DNA of 64,000 nucleotides, taken from contig CAVYRG010000001.1 of NCBI GenBank assembly GCA_963770915.1, forward strand, positions 2,790,001 through 2,854,000. Direction: 5' to 3'. A model generated the notes under the pieces. That model worked only from the letters and a program-made list of their open reading frames with translations. It was not told where the DNA came from and did not search any database. Made by a program: the position numbers and the translations under genes. This stretch comes from PALSA-270 sp963770915 (GTDB taxonomy: Bacteria > Acidobacteriota > Terriglobia > Terriglobales > Acidobacteriaceae). Within the stretch, counting starts at the first letter, position 1; each line of letters starts with the position of its first letter. This document shows positions 50,021 to 57,736 of the stretch, piece after piece.

Positions 50021-50725
50021 CTAACTGTCTTCATCCGCCTGACTGACGGCGTTGACAAATGCGAGCACTTTAGCCGGATCTTTCTTCCCCGGCCTAGCCT
50101 CGACGCCGGAAGAAACGTCCACCCCCCATGGGTGTTGGAGCACCGCCAACGCCACCTTCACGTTCGAAGGCGTGAGGCCCCCAGCGACAATGGTTGGGCG
50201 AATTGCTCCCATCCCAGGAAGCATTCCTCTTGCCCTTGTCCAGTCAAAGGGACGGCCGGTACCCCCAGGCCGCGAGTCAGAACTGGAGTCTACGAGCAAA
50301 GCAAATAGACTGTCCCGGAGCCGCTTGGAAATCATCCACATGCCATTTAAGAGCTGCATCCCTCCAGACGCGGCAAACTGATCTCCAGAAACAACAAGTA
50401 TGAGTTTGGGGCGAGGACCGCTCTTCAGGGGCGACGAGTCCAGAATACTCCCCAAGGCCTCCACGCACTCCGCGCTGTAAAGTTGCACGGCTGTCAGACC
50501 GACTCGTTCCGCAATGTCGCGGACCACTTGGGCCGGGTCGTCTACGAAGACACCCACCTTCTCAACGTCCGCGGGCAGGTTCTCGACGACTGCGCGAGCC
50601 GTATCCGGATCGATTTTCCTGGGGCTCTTTTCGTAGAACACGAATCCCACCGCGTCGGCGCCAGCGTCGACGGCGACCTTGGCGTCCTCCAGATTCGTGA
50701 TTCCGCAGATCTTGATCCAAGTCAT
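50021..50725 (-). CDS. trpF: Phosphoribosylanthranilate isomerase
   Basis: 234 residues, TIM barrel. Catalytic C7 (KICGITN) and the general-acid Asp in FVDD are present. GGTGRPFDW and AGGLTPSNV, then GVDVSSGVE, form the phosphate site. A slightly Arg/Gly-rich loop lengthens the protein compared with E. coli. It precedes trpB by a few bases and follows trpC by 39 bp, in the order C-F-B-A. Confidence 0.93.
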   Translation of the reverse strand: MTWIKICGITNLEDAKVAVDAGADAVGFVFYEKSPRKIDPDTARAVVENLPADVEKVGVFVDDPAQVVRDIAERVGLTAVQLYSAECVEALGSILDSSPLKSGPRPKLILVVSGDQFAASGGMQLLNGMWMISKRLRDSLFALLVDSSSDSRPGGTGRPFDWTRARGMLPGMGAIRPTIVAGGLTPSNVKVALAVLQHPWGVDVSSGVEARPGKKDPAKVLAFVNAVSQADEDS

Positions 50726-50764
50726 GAGAGTAATTTGCCACAAAGTGGACTGAGGCAACCGGCT

Positions 50765-51571
50765 CTAACGAACCACCGAAACCGCAACCTCGTTGAGCAG
50801 CGTTCGCAAGGCCTCGCCGGGAGAGTCGGCTCTCATCAGCGACTCGCCGATCAGGAATGCGCCGTAGCCAGCCGCGCGCAGGCGGGCGATGTCACCTCCG
50901 GTTTGGATGCCGCTCTCGGCCACCCGCACTATATTTTTGGGCATGAGATCGGCCAGGCGAAAGGCCGTCCCCAAGTCGACCTTGAAGGTTCGCAAATCGC
51001 GGCTGTTCACGCCCACCAGATCGCAACCCGCCTGCAGTGCGCGGTCGAGCTCCGCCTCGTCATGAACCTCGCAGAGAACATCGAGCCCATATTCTTTCGC
51101 GCGGCGGGCGAGCGTGGTCAGCTCCGGCGGCGACAGCGCGGCCACAATCAGCAAGATGGCATCGGCGGAGTAGGCGCGCGCTTCCAGCAATTGGAGTTCG
51201 TCCACGATGAAGTCTTTGCGCAGACAGGGAATTTGGGCACTCTGCGAAGCCAGCCGCAGGTTCGCGAGTGAGCCTTGAAAGAATTCCTCGTCGGTCAAGA
51301 CCGAGAGAGCCGCCGCTCCGGCACGTTCAAGGTCGGGCGCAAGCTCGGAAACATTGAAATTCGAGCGAATCAGCCCGCGCGATGGCGAGGCCTTTTTCAG
51401 TTCCGCGATGATCGCGACGCCATTTCCGCTTTTCTCCGTCAGCGATCGGCGGAATCCGCGCGGAGCGTGGCTTTCGGCGGCCTTCTGCAACTCACGAAGA
51501 TTCGCGGCGGGCTTCGCCGCGGCGACACGGCGGCGGGTGGCGGCGACGATCTCAGCAAGACTCGAAGCCAT
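50765..51571 (-). CDS. trpC: Indole-3-glycerol-phosphate synthase
   Basis: 268 residues, TIM barrel. Conserved AELKKASPSRG (catalytic Lys), LTDEEFFQG, RKDFIVDELQ, CEVHDEAEL, GVNSRDLRTF and VAESGI occur in order. It is the first gene of the leftward trp cluster and lies 38 bp downstream of a duplicated tRNA-Leu end. The ATG at 51571 is preferred to a TTG two codons earlier. Confidence 0.95.
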   Translation of the reverse strand: MASSLAEIVAATRRRVAAAKPAANLRELQKAAESHAPRGFRRSLTEKSGNGVAIIAELKKASPSRGLIRSNFNVSELAPDLERAGAAALSVLTDEEFFQGSLANLRLASQSAQIPCLRKDFIVDELQLLEARAYSADAILLIVAALSPPELTTLARRAKEYGLDVLCEVHDEAELDRALQAGCDLVGVNSRDLRTFKVDLGTAFRLADLMPKNIVRVAESGIQTGGDIARLRAAGYGAFLIGESLMRADSPGEALRTLLNEVAVSVVR

Positions 51572-51608
51572 GAGCAATTCAATGATTATACGGTTCTTCG
51601 CGGAGTAG

Positions 51609-51649
51609 AAGGACCGCTACGTCGATGGTGCCATCGAAGGGACTCGAAC
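51609..51649 (-). repeat. Duplicated 3' end of tRNA-Leu plus flank (att-like)
   Basis: 41 bp (AAGGACC ... GGGACTCGAAC) match 51715-51755 at 38 positions, 106 bp away. The copy contains the tRNA T-loop, acceptor 3' strand and CCA plus 17 bp of downstream flank, but no intact tRNA. Such 3'-end copies are the usual footprint of an integrase-type insertion or of a tRNA duplication that decayed. Confidence 0.7.
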
Positions 51650-51731
51650 TTGAGCCGTTTAGCGGGCGTGAGCGAAGCGGGAGACCGCTGGCGAGATCCT
51701 GAGCGTTGTTTGCGAAGGACCTCCACGTCGT

Positions 51732-51818
51732 TGGTGCCATCGAAGGGACTCGAACCCCCACACCCTTGCGGGTACATGGACCTGAACCATGCGCGTCTGC
51801 CAATTCCGCCACGATGGC
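51732..51818 (-). tRNA. tRNA-Leu (anticodon CAG)
   Basis: 87 nt with encoded CCA. The acceptor is GCCATCG/CGATGGC with discriminator A. The D-arm has the GG of class II tRNA. The anticodon loop TTCAGGT gives CAG, and a long variable arm (ACCCGCAAGGGTG) and the T-loop TTCGAGT follow. It reads CUG codons. It is transcribed toward trpC. Confidence 0.95.
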
Positions 51819-51904
51819 AATCATAATGCGGCGCGGTGATCCTTGCGGGCCGCCCAGCAGGCAGGAACTACCACTGCAAAATCTATTCTACAGAGGCACG
51901 TCCG

Positions 51905-52015
51905 GGTGTCAATGTGGAGCGGATACTCTTGTCCGCTGCTTCTGAGCCTGATCTTTGATCGGGCGAGGCAACGGCAACCCCAACGGCGGCGGGCAGGAGT
52001 GTCTGCCCCACATAG
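51905..52015. repeat. Paired family C palindromes
   Basis: AATGTGGAGCGGATACTCTTGTCCGC (51912 on) is loosely inverted as GCGGGCAGGAGTGTCTGCCCCACATA at the right end, with a TGATC hairpin between. The same ACTCTTGTCCGC phrase is embedded in clpB at 6921-6932. Confidence 0.55.
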
Positions 52016-52021
52016 GTTCCG

Positions 52022-52447
52022 CTACCCTTCCAGCTTCGCATCCATCGTGATCTTGGCGTTCAGCACCTTGGAAACCGGGCACCCGGTCTTGGCATCTCCT
52101 GCGGCTTTGTGAAAAGCGGCCGCGTCGGCTCCGGGCACGTTGCCGACCACGTCAAGATGGACAGCTGTGATGGTCCAGCCGGTCTCGAGCTTTTCCAGTG
52201 TGAGCGTCGCCGTGGTCGAAATGCTCGAGGGAGTCAGGTTTGCCGCTCCGAGCTGGGCCGACAAAGCCATGGAGAAACAGGCGGCGTGCGCCGCCGCGAT
52301 CAGCTCTTCGGGATTGGTGCCGGGCGAGTTCTCAAAGCGGGTGACGAAAGAATAAGGAGTGTTTGACAACACGCCGCTGGTGGAAGAGACTGCGCCTTTG
52401 CCGTCCTTGAGACCGCCTTTCCAAACCGCACTTGCCTTGCGTTGCAT
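52022..52447 (-). CDS. osmC: OsmC-type peroxiredoxin
   Basis: 141 residues. The catalytic cysteines C57 (HAACFSMALS) and C123 (TGCPVSK) are those of OsmC organic-hydroperoxide reductases. EELIAAAHAACF identifies the OsmC branch rather than Ohr. It is cytoplasmic, probably stress-induced, and monocistronic. Confidence 0.92.
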   Translation of the reverse strand: MQRKASAVWKGGLKDGKGAVSSTSGVLSNTPYSFVTRFENSPGTNPEELIAAAHAACFSMALSAQLGAANLTPSSISTTATLTLEKLETGWTITAVHLDVVGNVPGADAAAFHKAAGDAKTGCPVSKVLNAKITMDAKLEG

Positions 52448-52636
52448 TCAGCTCTCCTTCATAGATGATTAGAAATGTGTCTCGCCATTGTAGATGGGGA
52501 GCCGGCCGCCTGTCAGTTACGAAGCAGTTCTTCGATAAAACAGAGGCGAGAGGAAACTCCAGCGGCGCGTCGAAGGCTGGCACAGTAAACCGGCATCTTC
52601 GCCACAGCCGGCAACAAGGCTAGCTCGCGGCCATCC

Positions 52637-53071
52637 CTATTTATCGTTGCGTGGCAGATTGCTGTTCCAGCACTCCGCCATGATCAACCACGCACCCAGT
52701 CTGCGCCACGCCCGCAAGTACTTGCCCCGCTCGGCGACGGTCGTGCCGTTCGCTTGCGATATGGCGACGCTGTAGCGCCCCGTCTCGATCGCGGTGTCCC
52801 CCGACTGGATGATGCGGGCAGTTTCAAAACGCAGATCATGGTGGCCGGCCTCGCCCAGCTCCCGCATCTTGCGCTCGATCAATCTTGGTCCTTCCACCGG
52901 CTCACAATGCGGAGGCATGTATTGCCCATCGGTGGCGAAAAGGGCCGCCCCATGATCGTAATTGCCGGTATTGAAGGCGGTGCAGAGGTCTTTGCTCAAT
53001 TCGCGAATCGTCGCTTCCACATCCGGAAACGAGCTGGAGCTGGCCGTAGCACTGGCATAAGGCCGATACAT
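52637..53071 (-). CDS. SnoaL-like/DUF4440 protein
   Basis: 144 residues, NTF2-like fold: IRELSKDLCTAFNTGNYDHG, LFATDGQYMPPHCEPVEGP and the late TTVAERGKYLRAWRRLGAWL. It resembles ketosteroid-isomerase-like SnoaL proteins of unknown substrate. No signal peptide. CAGGAGGT precedes the ATG at 53071; upstream codons are non-homologous. Confidence 0.8.
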   Translation of the reverse strand: MYRPYASATASSSSFPDVEATIRELSKDLCTAFNTGNYDHGAALFATDGQYMPPHCEPVEGPRLIERKMRELGEAGHHDLRFETARIIQSGDTAIETGRYSVAISQANGTTVAERGKYLRAWRRLGAWLIMAECWNSNLPRNDK

Positions 53072-53361
53072 GAAAACTACCTCCTGGGGGGGAAGGGGCC
53101 TATTGTGAGCGCTTCTCACCGGGCCGAGCGGCGAGAACGAGATTTCTTTTGAAATGCATTCTAGCGCAAAAGGCTGTGGAAGACGCAGCATCGGGCTAAA
53201 CAAAAAATGGGTTTGGCTAATCAGGCCGGGGAATTTTTCCCTGATGGGTGGGAACCATATGAGTCGACAGTCACTTCGACATCCTGCTGGAGGGCCGGCT
53301 CGGCCCGGTGTAGATTCACAGTAATCAGCTTTTAGCCTGCCGGTGAAGGAGGTCCGAAGCC

Positions 53362-53970
53362 GTGTCGCATTCTGCCATCTACAAGATTCCACGGTGCGTC
53401 CTGATCATAAGCCTGCTATTCGGCCTCACCGGGACGCTGCTGGCGGCACCGAACGAGATCCTGGGGGAAGTTCATCTCAAAGCAAAATCGGGGGCAGCGA
53501 AGGATTCCGGGATATGGGTGGACGGGCAGTACCTGGGTTACCTGAAAGAGCTGAAAGGCACGAAGAAAATCCTGCTGCTGCCCGGCACGCACGAAATTGT
53601 CGCCCGTCAAGGCGGCTATCGGGAGTTCGCCCAGAAGATCACCATCGCGCCCGGCGAAGAACAGACAGTCCGGGTAGAGATGATACGAGACCTTCGAGTG
53701 CATTACCCGAAGGTGACGGCCCAGGTGAAATTGGAAGTCTACCCGATCCGCGCGGCGGTGTTCGTGGACGGCCAGCTGATCGGCCATGCGGCGGAATTCC
53801 AGGGCGCTGGGAAAGCGCTGCTCGTGGCTCCCGGCCAGCGGAAGATCACCGTAAGCCTGCCGGGCTACCGGACTTTTGAAACCATGGTGGATCTCGCGCC
53901 CCATCAAAAATTCAAACTGAAGACAAACCTGATGTGGGAAGGGATGGCGGAAAACGCAACTCCGCAGTAA
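53362..53970 (+). CDS. Exported PEGA-domain protein
   Basis: 202 residues with a signal peptide (about 1-28, ending TLLAA) and two PEGA modules: DSGIWVDGQYLGYLKELKG ... LLLPGTHEIVARQGGY, and AAVFVDGQLIGHAAEF ... LLVAPGQRKITVSLPGY. PEGA domains occur in surface-layer and peptidase-associated proteins. The start is a GTG at 53362 with GGAGG 10 nt upstream. Confidence 0.78.
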   Translation: MSHSAIYKIPRCVLIISLLFGLTGTLLAAPNEILGEVHLKAKSGAAKDSGIWVDGQYLGYLKELKGTKKILLLPGTHEIVARQGGYREFAQKITIAPGEEQTVRVEMIRDLRVHYPKVTAQVKLEVYPIRAAVFVDGQLIGHAAEFQGAGKALLVAPGQRKITVSLPGYRTFETMVDLAPHQKFKLKTNLMWEGMAENATPQ

Positions 53971-54015
53971 TGGGACCTAGAGAGCTGCGCATCCAGAACC
54001 TTTCAACTCCGGAAA

Positions 54016-55017
54016 CTACTCACGCCCTTCGTTACTTCCACGGTTCTCCTTGCGGCTGTGAACCAGTTTCAACGTGTCCGATTGCAGGATGCGCTCTGCC
54101 TGGTTGCGGGCGTGGACAGCCCAAGGGCCGATGGTATCCAGCTTCACATAAGCCCGCCAATGCTTCAGCGCCTTGCGCGGCTCTTTCACTTTTTCATAGG
54201 CAAGAGCCAGGTTGTAGTGCGCGTCGGCGTAAGTGGGAGCCAGTTGCAGGGCGGTGAGGTAGGTTTGAATCGCTTCTGTGACCCGGCCCGTCTCATCCAG
54301 CACGTTGCCGAGGTCGAAATAGGCCAGAGCGTAGCGCGGATCAATCTGAATGGCTTGGCGGTAATGCGATTCCGCCAAGGCGTACTCCTGGCGATTGTAG
54401 AAAAGCGTGCCGAGATTAATATGCGCTGCGGCGTGCTCGGGATCCAGGCTCAGAACCCTTTGGTAGGCGGAGATAGCTTGCAACTGCTGATTAGGGTCTT
54501 CCTCGAGCGCGATGCCGCGGGCAAAAAGCTCGGTTACATCACTGGTTGCCGGCTCGGCGCCCTCGACGGCGATGGGCGTGCTGGTGATGACTTTCTCCAT
54601 CGGGGAGAAGTCGAACATGAATTGTCCCGCGATGGGCTCGAGCACCCTGCCTGCATGGCGGAATGCCACGCGGTGGCCGGTGGAGAATGCTCCCGCTTCG
54701 ACTAAAGGATTCTCCATGCCGGCGGCTTGCTTTTGCATGGCCTCCAGCGATTGCCGAATCACCGCGGGCCGCACCTTGCGGGCGCACAAATCACGAACTT
54801 TCTTGACCTGCAGGAGGTCGAAAAAGGAATAGTCTTCGGCTACGGCCACAAGTTGGGCTTTTTCCCAGGCTGCCAACTGGCGAGCCGTGAGTCGAAGAAT
54901 ACGGAGTAGGTCTGTTCGGCTATACCGGTGCACGGGATTCGTGATGCGCTTCCAGCGCGTATTATCCGGAAGCTCATCTTCGCTTGCAAGCGGAAACTGT
55001 TGATAACAGGAACCCAT
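54016..55017 (-). CDS. MerR-type HTH protein with TPR repeats
   Basis: 333 residues. Residues 25-95 (YSRTDLLRILRLTARQLAAW ... YSFFDLLQVKKVRDLCARKV) are a MerR-like helix-turn-helix. The C-terminal half is a TPR array (AISAYQRVLSLDPEHAAAHI, AESHYRQAIQIDPRYALAYF, AIQTYLTALQLAPTYADAHY, ALKHWRAYVKL). This pairing of a DNA-binding head and a TPR tail suggests a regulator controlled by protein contacts. Its targets are unknown. It is divergent from the acyltransferase gene. Confidence 0.78.
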   Translation of the reverse strand: MGSCYQQFPLASEDELPDNTRWKRITNPVHRYSRTDLLRILRLTARQLAAWEKAQLVAVAEDYSFFDLLQVKKVRDLCARKVRPAVIRQSLEAMQKQAAGMENPLVEAGAFSTGHRVAFRHAGRVLEPIAGQFMFDFSPMEKVITSTPIAVEGAEPATSDVTELFARGIALEEDPNQQLQAISAYQRVLSLDPEHAAAHINLGTLFYNRQEYALAESHYRQAIQIDPRYALAYFDLGNVLDETGRVTEAIQTYLTALQLAPTYADAHYNLALAYEKVKEPRKALKHWRAYVKLDTIGPWAVHARNQAERILQSDTLKLVHSRKENRGSNEGRE

Positions 55018-55167
55018 CCTGACAATGCAGCGGATTTGGTGCAAGCACCGGTTGGGGCCTGAAGCCGCTCTTGAAGGCACAAAGTGTGGTGACCAAAGAG
55101 TTATCCTGTTACATCCTTTTAACCTCGCCTTCATATTCCCGCAATCAATTTGGGCTACCAAGAGAAC

Positions 55168-56988
55168 ATGCCTACCTCTGGTTTGCTGGCGGGCCAGGGT
55201 CGCAACGGACCCGCCACCCAAGGCCCTGATCTTTTTCCCTTCAGGCGGCTGGCTCGACATTTTGTTCCCATGGAGCGGATTCGGGAGCTGTACCGCCGCG
55301 CTCAGCAGCCGCTCAACCGTTCCCTGCTGGAAAATGTCCTTTCGGAAATGAACGTGAAGTACCGGGTTTCCGATGCAGACCGCGCCCGAATCCCGGTCGC
55401 CGGTCCGGTCGTGGTGACGGCCAACCATCCTTTTGGGCTTCTGGACGGGGCGATCCTGGGGGCGCTGCTCTCGCAAGCGCGGCCTGACGTGAAGATCCTC
55501 ACCAATTCCATGCTCTCCGGTGTTCCCGAACTGCGCGAGCATTGCATTTTCGTCGATCCCTTCGGCGACGCCGCCTCTGCGGCAGCGAATCGGAAGGGTC
55601 TGAGGGAGGCACTTTCCTGGCTGAACTCGGGTGGCATGCTGGCGGTGTTTCCTGCCGGGGAAGTCTCGCATATTAACTTCCGGCAGCTGGAAATCGTGGA
55701 TCCGGAATGGAACCATGCTGCGGTGCGATTGGCGCGCCGGACCGGCGCAGAAGCTCTTCCGGTGTTTTTCTCCGGACGCAACAGCATGTCATTCCAGGCG
55801 ATGGGACGGCTGCTGCCGGGCGCGCGCACCGCCTGGCTGCTCAACGAATTTCTGGGGCAAGAAGGCAAGAAGGTTGAGTTGCGCATCGGCAATGTGATTC
55901 CACCCGCCATCCTTCGCAACGCCGGCACGGATGAGGAGGCCACCAGCTATCTGCGCTGGCGGACCTACCTCCTCGCCCAGCGGGGCGAGCGCAAATTTCG
56001 TCTCCCGCCGAGCCTGCAGTCCGTGTTGCTGCGGCGAAAGGGCGAGCCGGTCGCGGAAGCGGTTCCTCGCCGGGCGCTCCTGAAGGAACTGGAACAATTT
56101 CGGCCCGCGCAGTGCCTGGAGGAAAATCGCGAATTCTCCGTTTATTTGGCAGAAGCCGATTGCATGCCGAACCTCATGCAGGAATTAGGACGACTGCGTG
56201 AAATTACGTTTCGCTCCGCGGGAGAAGGCACCGGCAAATCGATCGACCTGGATGGTTTCGACGCCTATTACAAACACGTTCTGCTGTGGAGCAAAAGCCA
56301 TCAGGAACTGGTGGGCGCCTACCGCATGGGCGCGACCACGGAGATTCTTCCGCGATTTGGCATTGCAGGCCTTTACACCAGCACGCTATTCCGCTACGAG
56401 CCGCGGGTGTTCGAGGGGATAGGTCCGGCCCTGGAGTTGGGCCGCTCTTTCATCCGCTCCGAATATCAACGCCAATTCGCTCCGCTTCTCATGCTCTGGA
56501 AGGGAATCGGCCGTTATCTGGCTCTCCATCCGGAACTGGCGGTGCTGTTCGGAGCGGTGAGCATCAGCGGCCGCTACAACCGCGTGTCGCGTGAACTGAT
56601 TGTCCGTTTCTTCCAGGCGCGGGAGAAAGACCACGAACTGGCTGATCTCATCACACCGCGCCGTCCTTTTCAGCCGGGCTGGATTCGCCCCGGTGATTGC
56701 CCTGCGGCCTGCGCCAAGCTCAAGGACTTGCAGGACCTGGCCGATCCCATCGGCGACCTTGAAACAGATGGCAAGGGCATCCCAATTCTGCTCAAACAGT
56801 ACGCAAAGCTTGGCGGACGGCTGGTCAGCTTCAACGTGGACAAGAATTTTTCCGATGTGCTCGACGGTCTGGTGCTGGTGGACTTGCGTTGCGCCGACCG
56901 GGCGGTCCTGGCCCGGTATATGGGGAAAGACGGCGTAAATGCTTTTCGGCGGTATCATGGGATGGAAGTCGCCACGGAAAGAGCATGA
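55168..56988 (+). CDS. OlsF-like bifunctional acyltransferase (PlsC-type plus GNAT)
   Basis: 606 residues. The N-terminal half is a lysophospholipid-acyltransferase fold with NHPFGLLDG (H87 and D93), VFPAGEVS and ALPVFFSGRN. The C-terminal half (from about 325) is the hemolysin-like acetyltransferase domain of OlsB-type N-acyltransferases (VYLAEADCMPNLMQELGRLR ... ELVGAYRMG). Fusions of this kind (OlsF) make ornithine lipid in one polypeptide, so an aminolipid product is likely. The ATG at 55168 follows AAGAGA; a TTG at 55150 is possible. The downstream PhoU-like gene overlaps its stop. Confidence 0.82.
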   Translation: MPTSGLLAGQGRNGPATQGPDLFPFRRLARHFVPMERIRELYRRAQQPLNRSLLENVLSEMNVKYRVSDADRARIPVAGPVVVTANHPFGLLDGAILGALLSQARPDVKILTNSMLSGVPELREHCIFVDPFGDAASAAANRKGLREALSWLNSGGMLAVFPAGEVSHINFRQLEIVDPEWNHAAVRLARRTGAEALPVFFSGRNSMSFQAMGRLLPGARTAWLLNEFLGQEGKKVELRIGNVIPPAILRNAGTDEEATSYLRWRTYLLAQRGERKFRLPPSLQSVLLRRKGEPVAEAVPRRALLKELEQFRPAQCLEENREFSVYLAEADCMPNLMQELGRLREITFRSAGEGTGKSIDLDGFDAYYKHVLLWSKSHQELVGAYRMGATTEILPRFGIAGLYTSTLFRYEPRVFEGIGPALELGRSFIRSEYQRQFAPLLMLWKGIGRYLALHPELAVLFGAVSISGRYNRVSRELIVRFFQAREKDHELADLITPRRPFQPGWIRPGDCPAACAKLKDLQDLADPIGDLETDGKGIPILLKQYAKLGGRLVSFNVDKNFSDVLDGLVLVDLRCADRAVLARYMGKDGVNAFRRYHGMEVATERA

Positions 56989-57713
56989 AACGCCGGCCGG
57001 TAAGGCAGCAGCCCGAATCCACCAAAGAGTTGACCGGCCTTGTGCTGCAAGCCTGCCTGGTCGGCAAAGACGCGGCTTACAACCTGCGCGACTTCCTGGA
57101 GAATTCCTCCAACATGGCGTTCATCGCAGTGAAAGACTGCGAGAAAGAGCTCGACCGCATGGAACGCCGCGTGGACGAAGAGATTACCGCGGCCATCACC
57201 GAAGTCACCGAAGCCGAGGCCCGCGAACTTCTGGCCTGCCTAAAGTTCATTATTGATCTCGAGCGCATCGGGGACCTTACCTGGTCGGTGGCGATGCGGG
57301 TGCAGCATCTGCATGCGCGCTTGCTTCGCGATGATAGCCACGATCTCATCGCTATGGCCCAGGTTCTGGAAAAGATGTTGGAAGCGGTGCATCGCGGCTT
57401 TTTGCAGCGCGACCTGGAACCGGCAAGTTGGGTGCTGCAAGCCGACTCCCAGATCGATCAAGCATGCCAGGCCGTGTTCCGGCGCCACTTGGAAAGCCGG
57501 GAACGCCGGCGACGCGACTACAGCACCAATGTGCTGTTCATGGCGCAGGCCTTCGAGCGCGCGGGCGACCATGCCAAGAATCTGGGGGAAGAACTCTTCC
57601 ATCTGGTAGAAGGGCGCAGCGTTCGCCATGAGCCCAAGCGCCCCGGCCGCTACAAACTCGAGCCTTCCGGGCCCGCAACCAGGCATCGCATCTCCGCCGA
57701 CGATCGAAACTGA
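56985..57713 (+). CDS. PhoU-like domain protein
   Basis: 242 residues, all helical. The PhoU repeat pattern is visible: MERRVDEEITAAITEVTEAE, FIIDLERIGDLTWSVAMRVQ and late AQAFERAGDHAKNLGEELFH (E/DxxxD metal-binding type). PhoU proteins regulate phosphate uptake or signalling. Coupling (ATGA overlap) to the OlsF-like gene is suggestive, since phosphorus-free ornithine lipids replace phospholipids when phosphate is scarce. No pst or phoB genes are in the window. Confidence 0.82.
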   Translation: MKRRPVRQQPESTKELTGLVLQACLVGKDAAYNLRDFLENSSNMAFIAVKDCEKELDRMERRVDEEITAAITEVTEAEARELLACLKFIIDLERIGDLTWSVAMRVQHLHARLLRDDSHDLIAMAQVLEKMLEAVHRGFLQRDLEPASWVLQADSQIDQACQAVFRRHLESRERRRRDYSTNVLFMAQAFERAGDHAKNLGEELFHLVEGRSVRHEPKRPGRYKLEPSGPATRHRISADDRN

Positions 57714-57736
57714 ACTCACAAGCCGGGAATTCAGTA

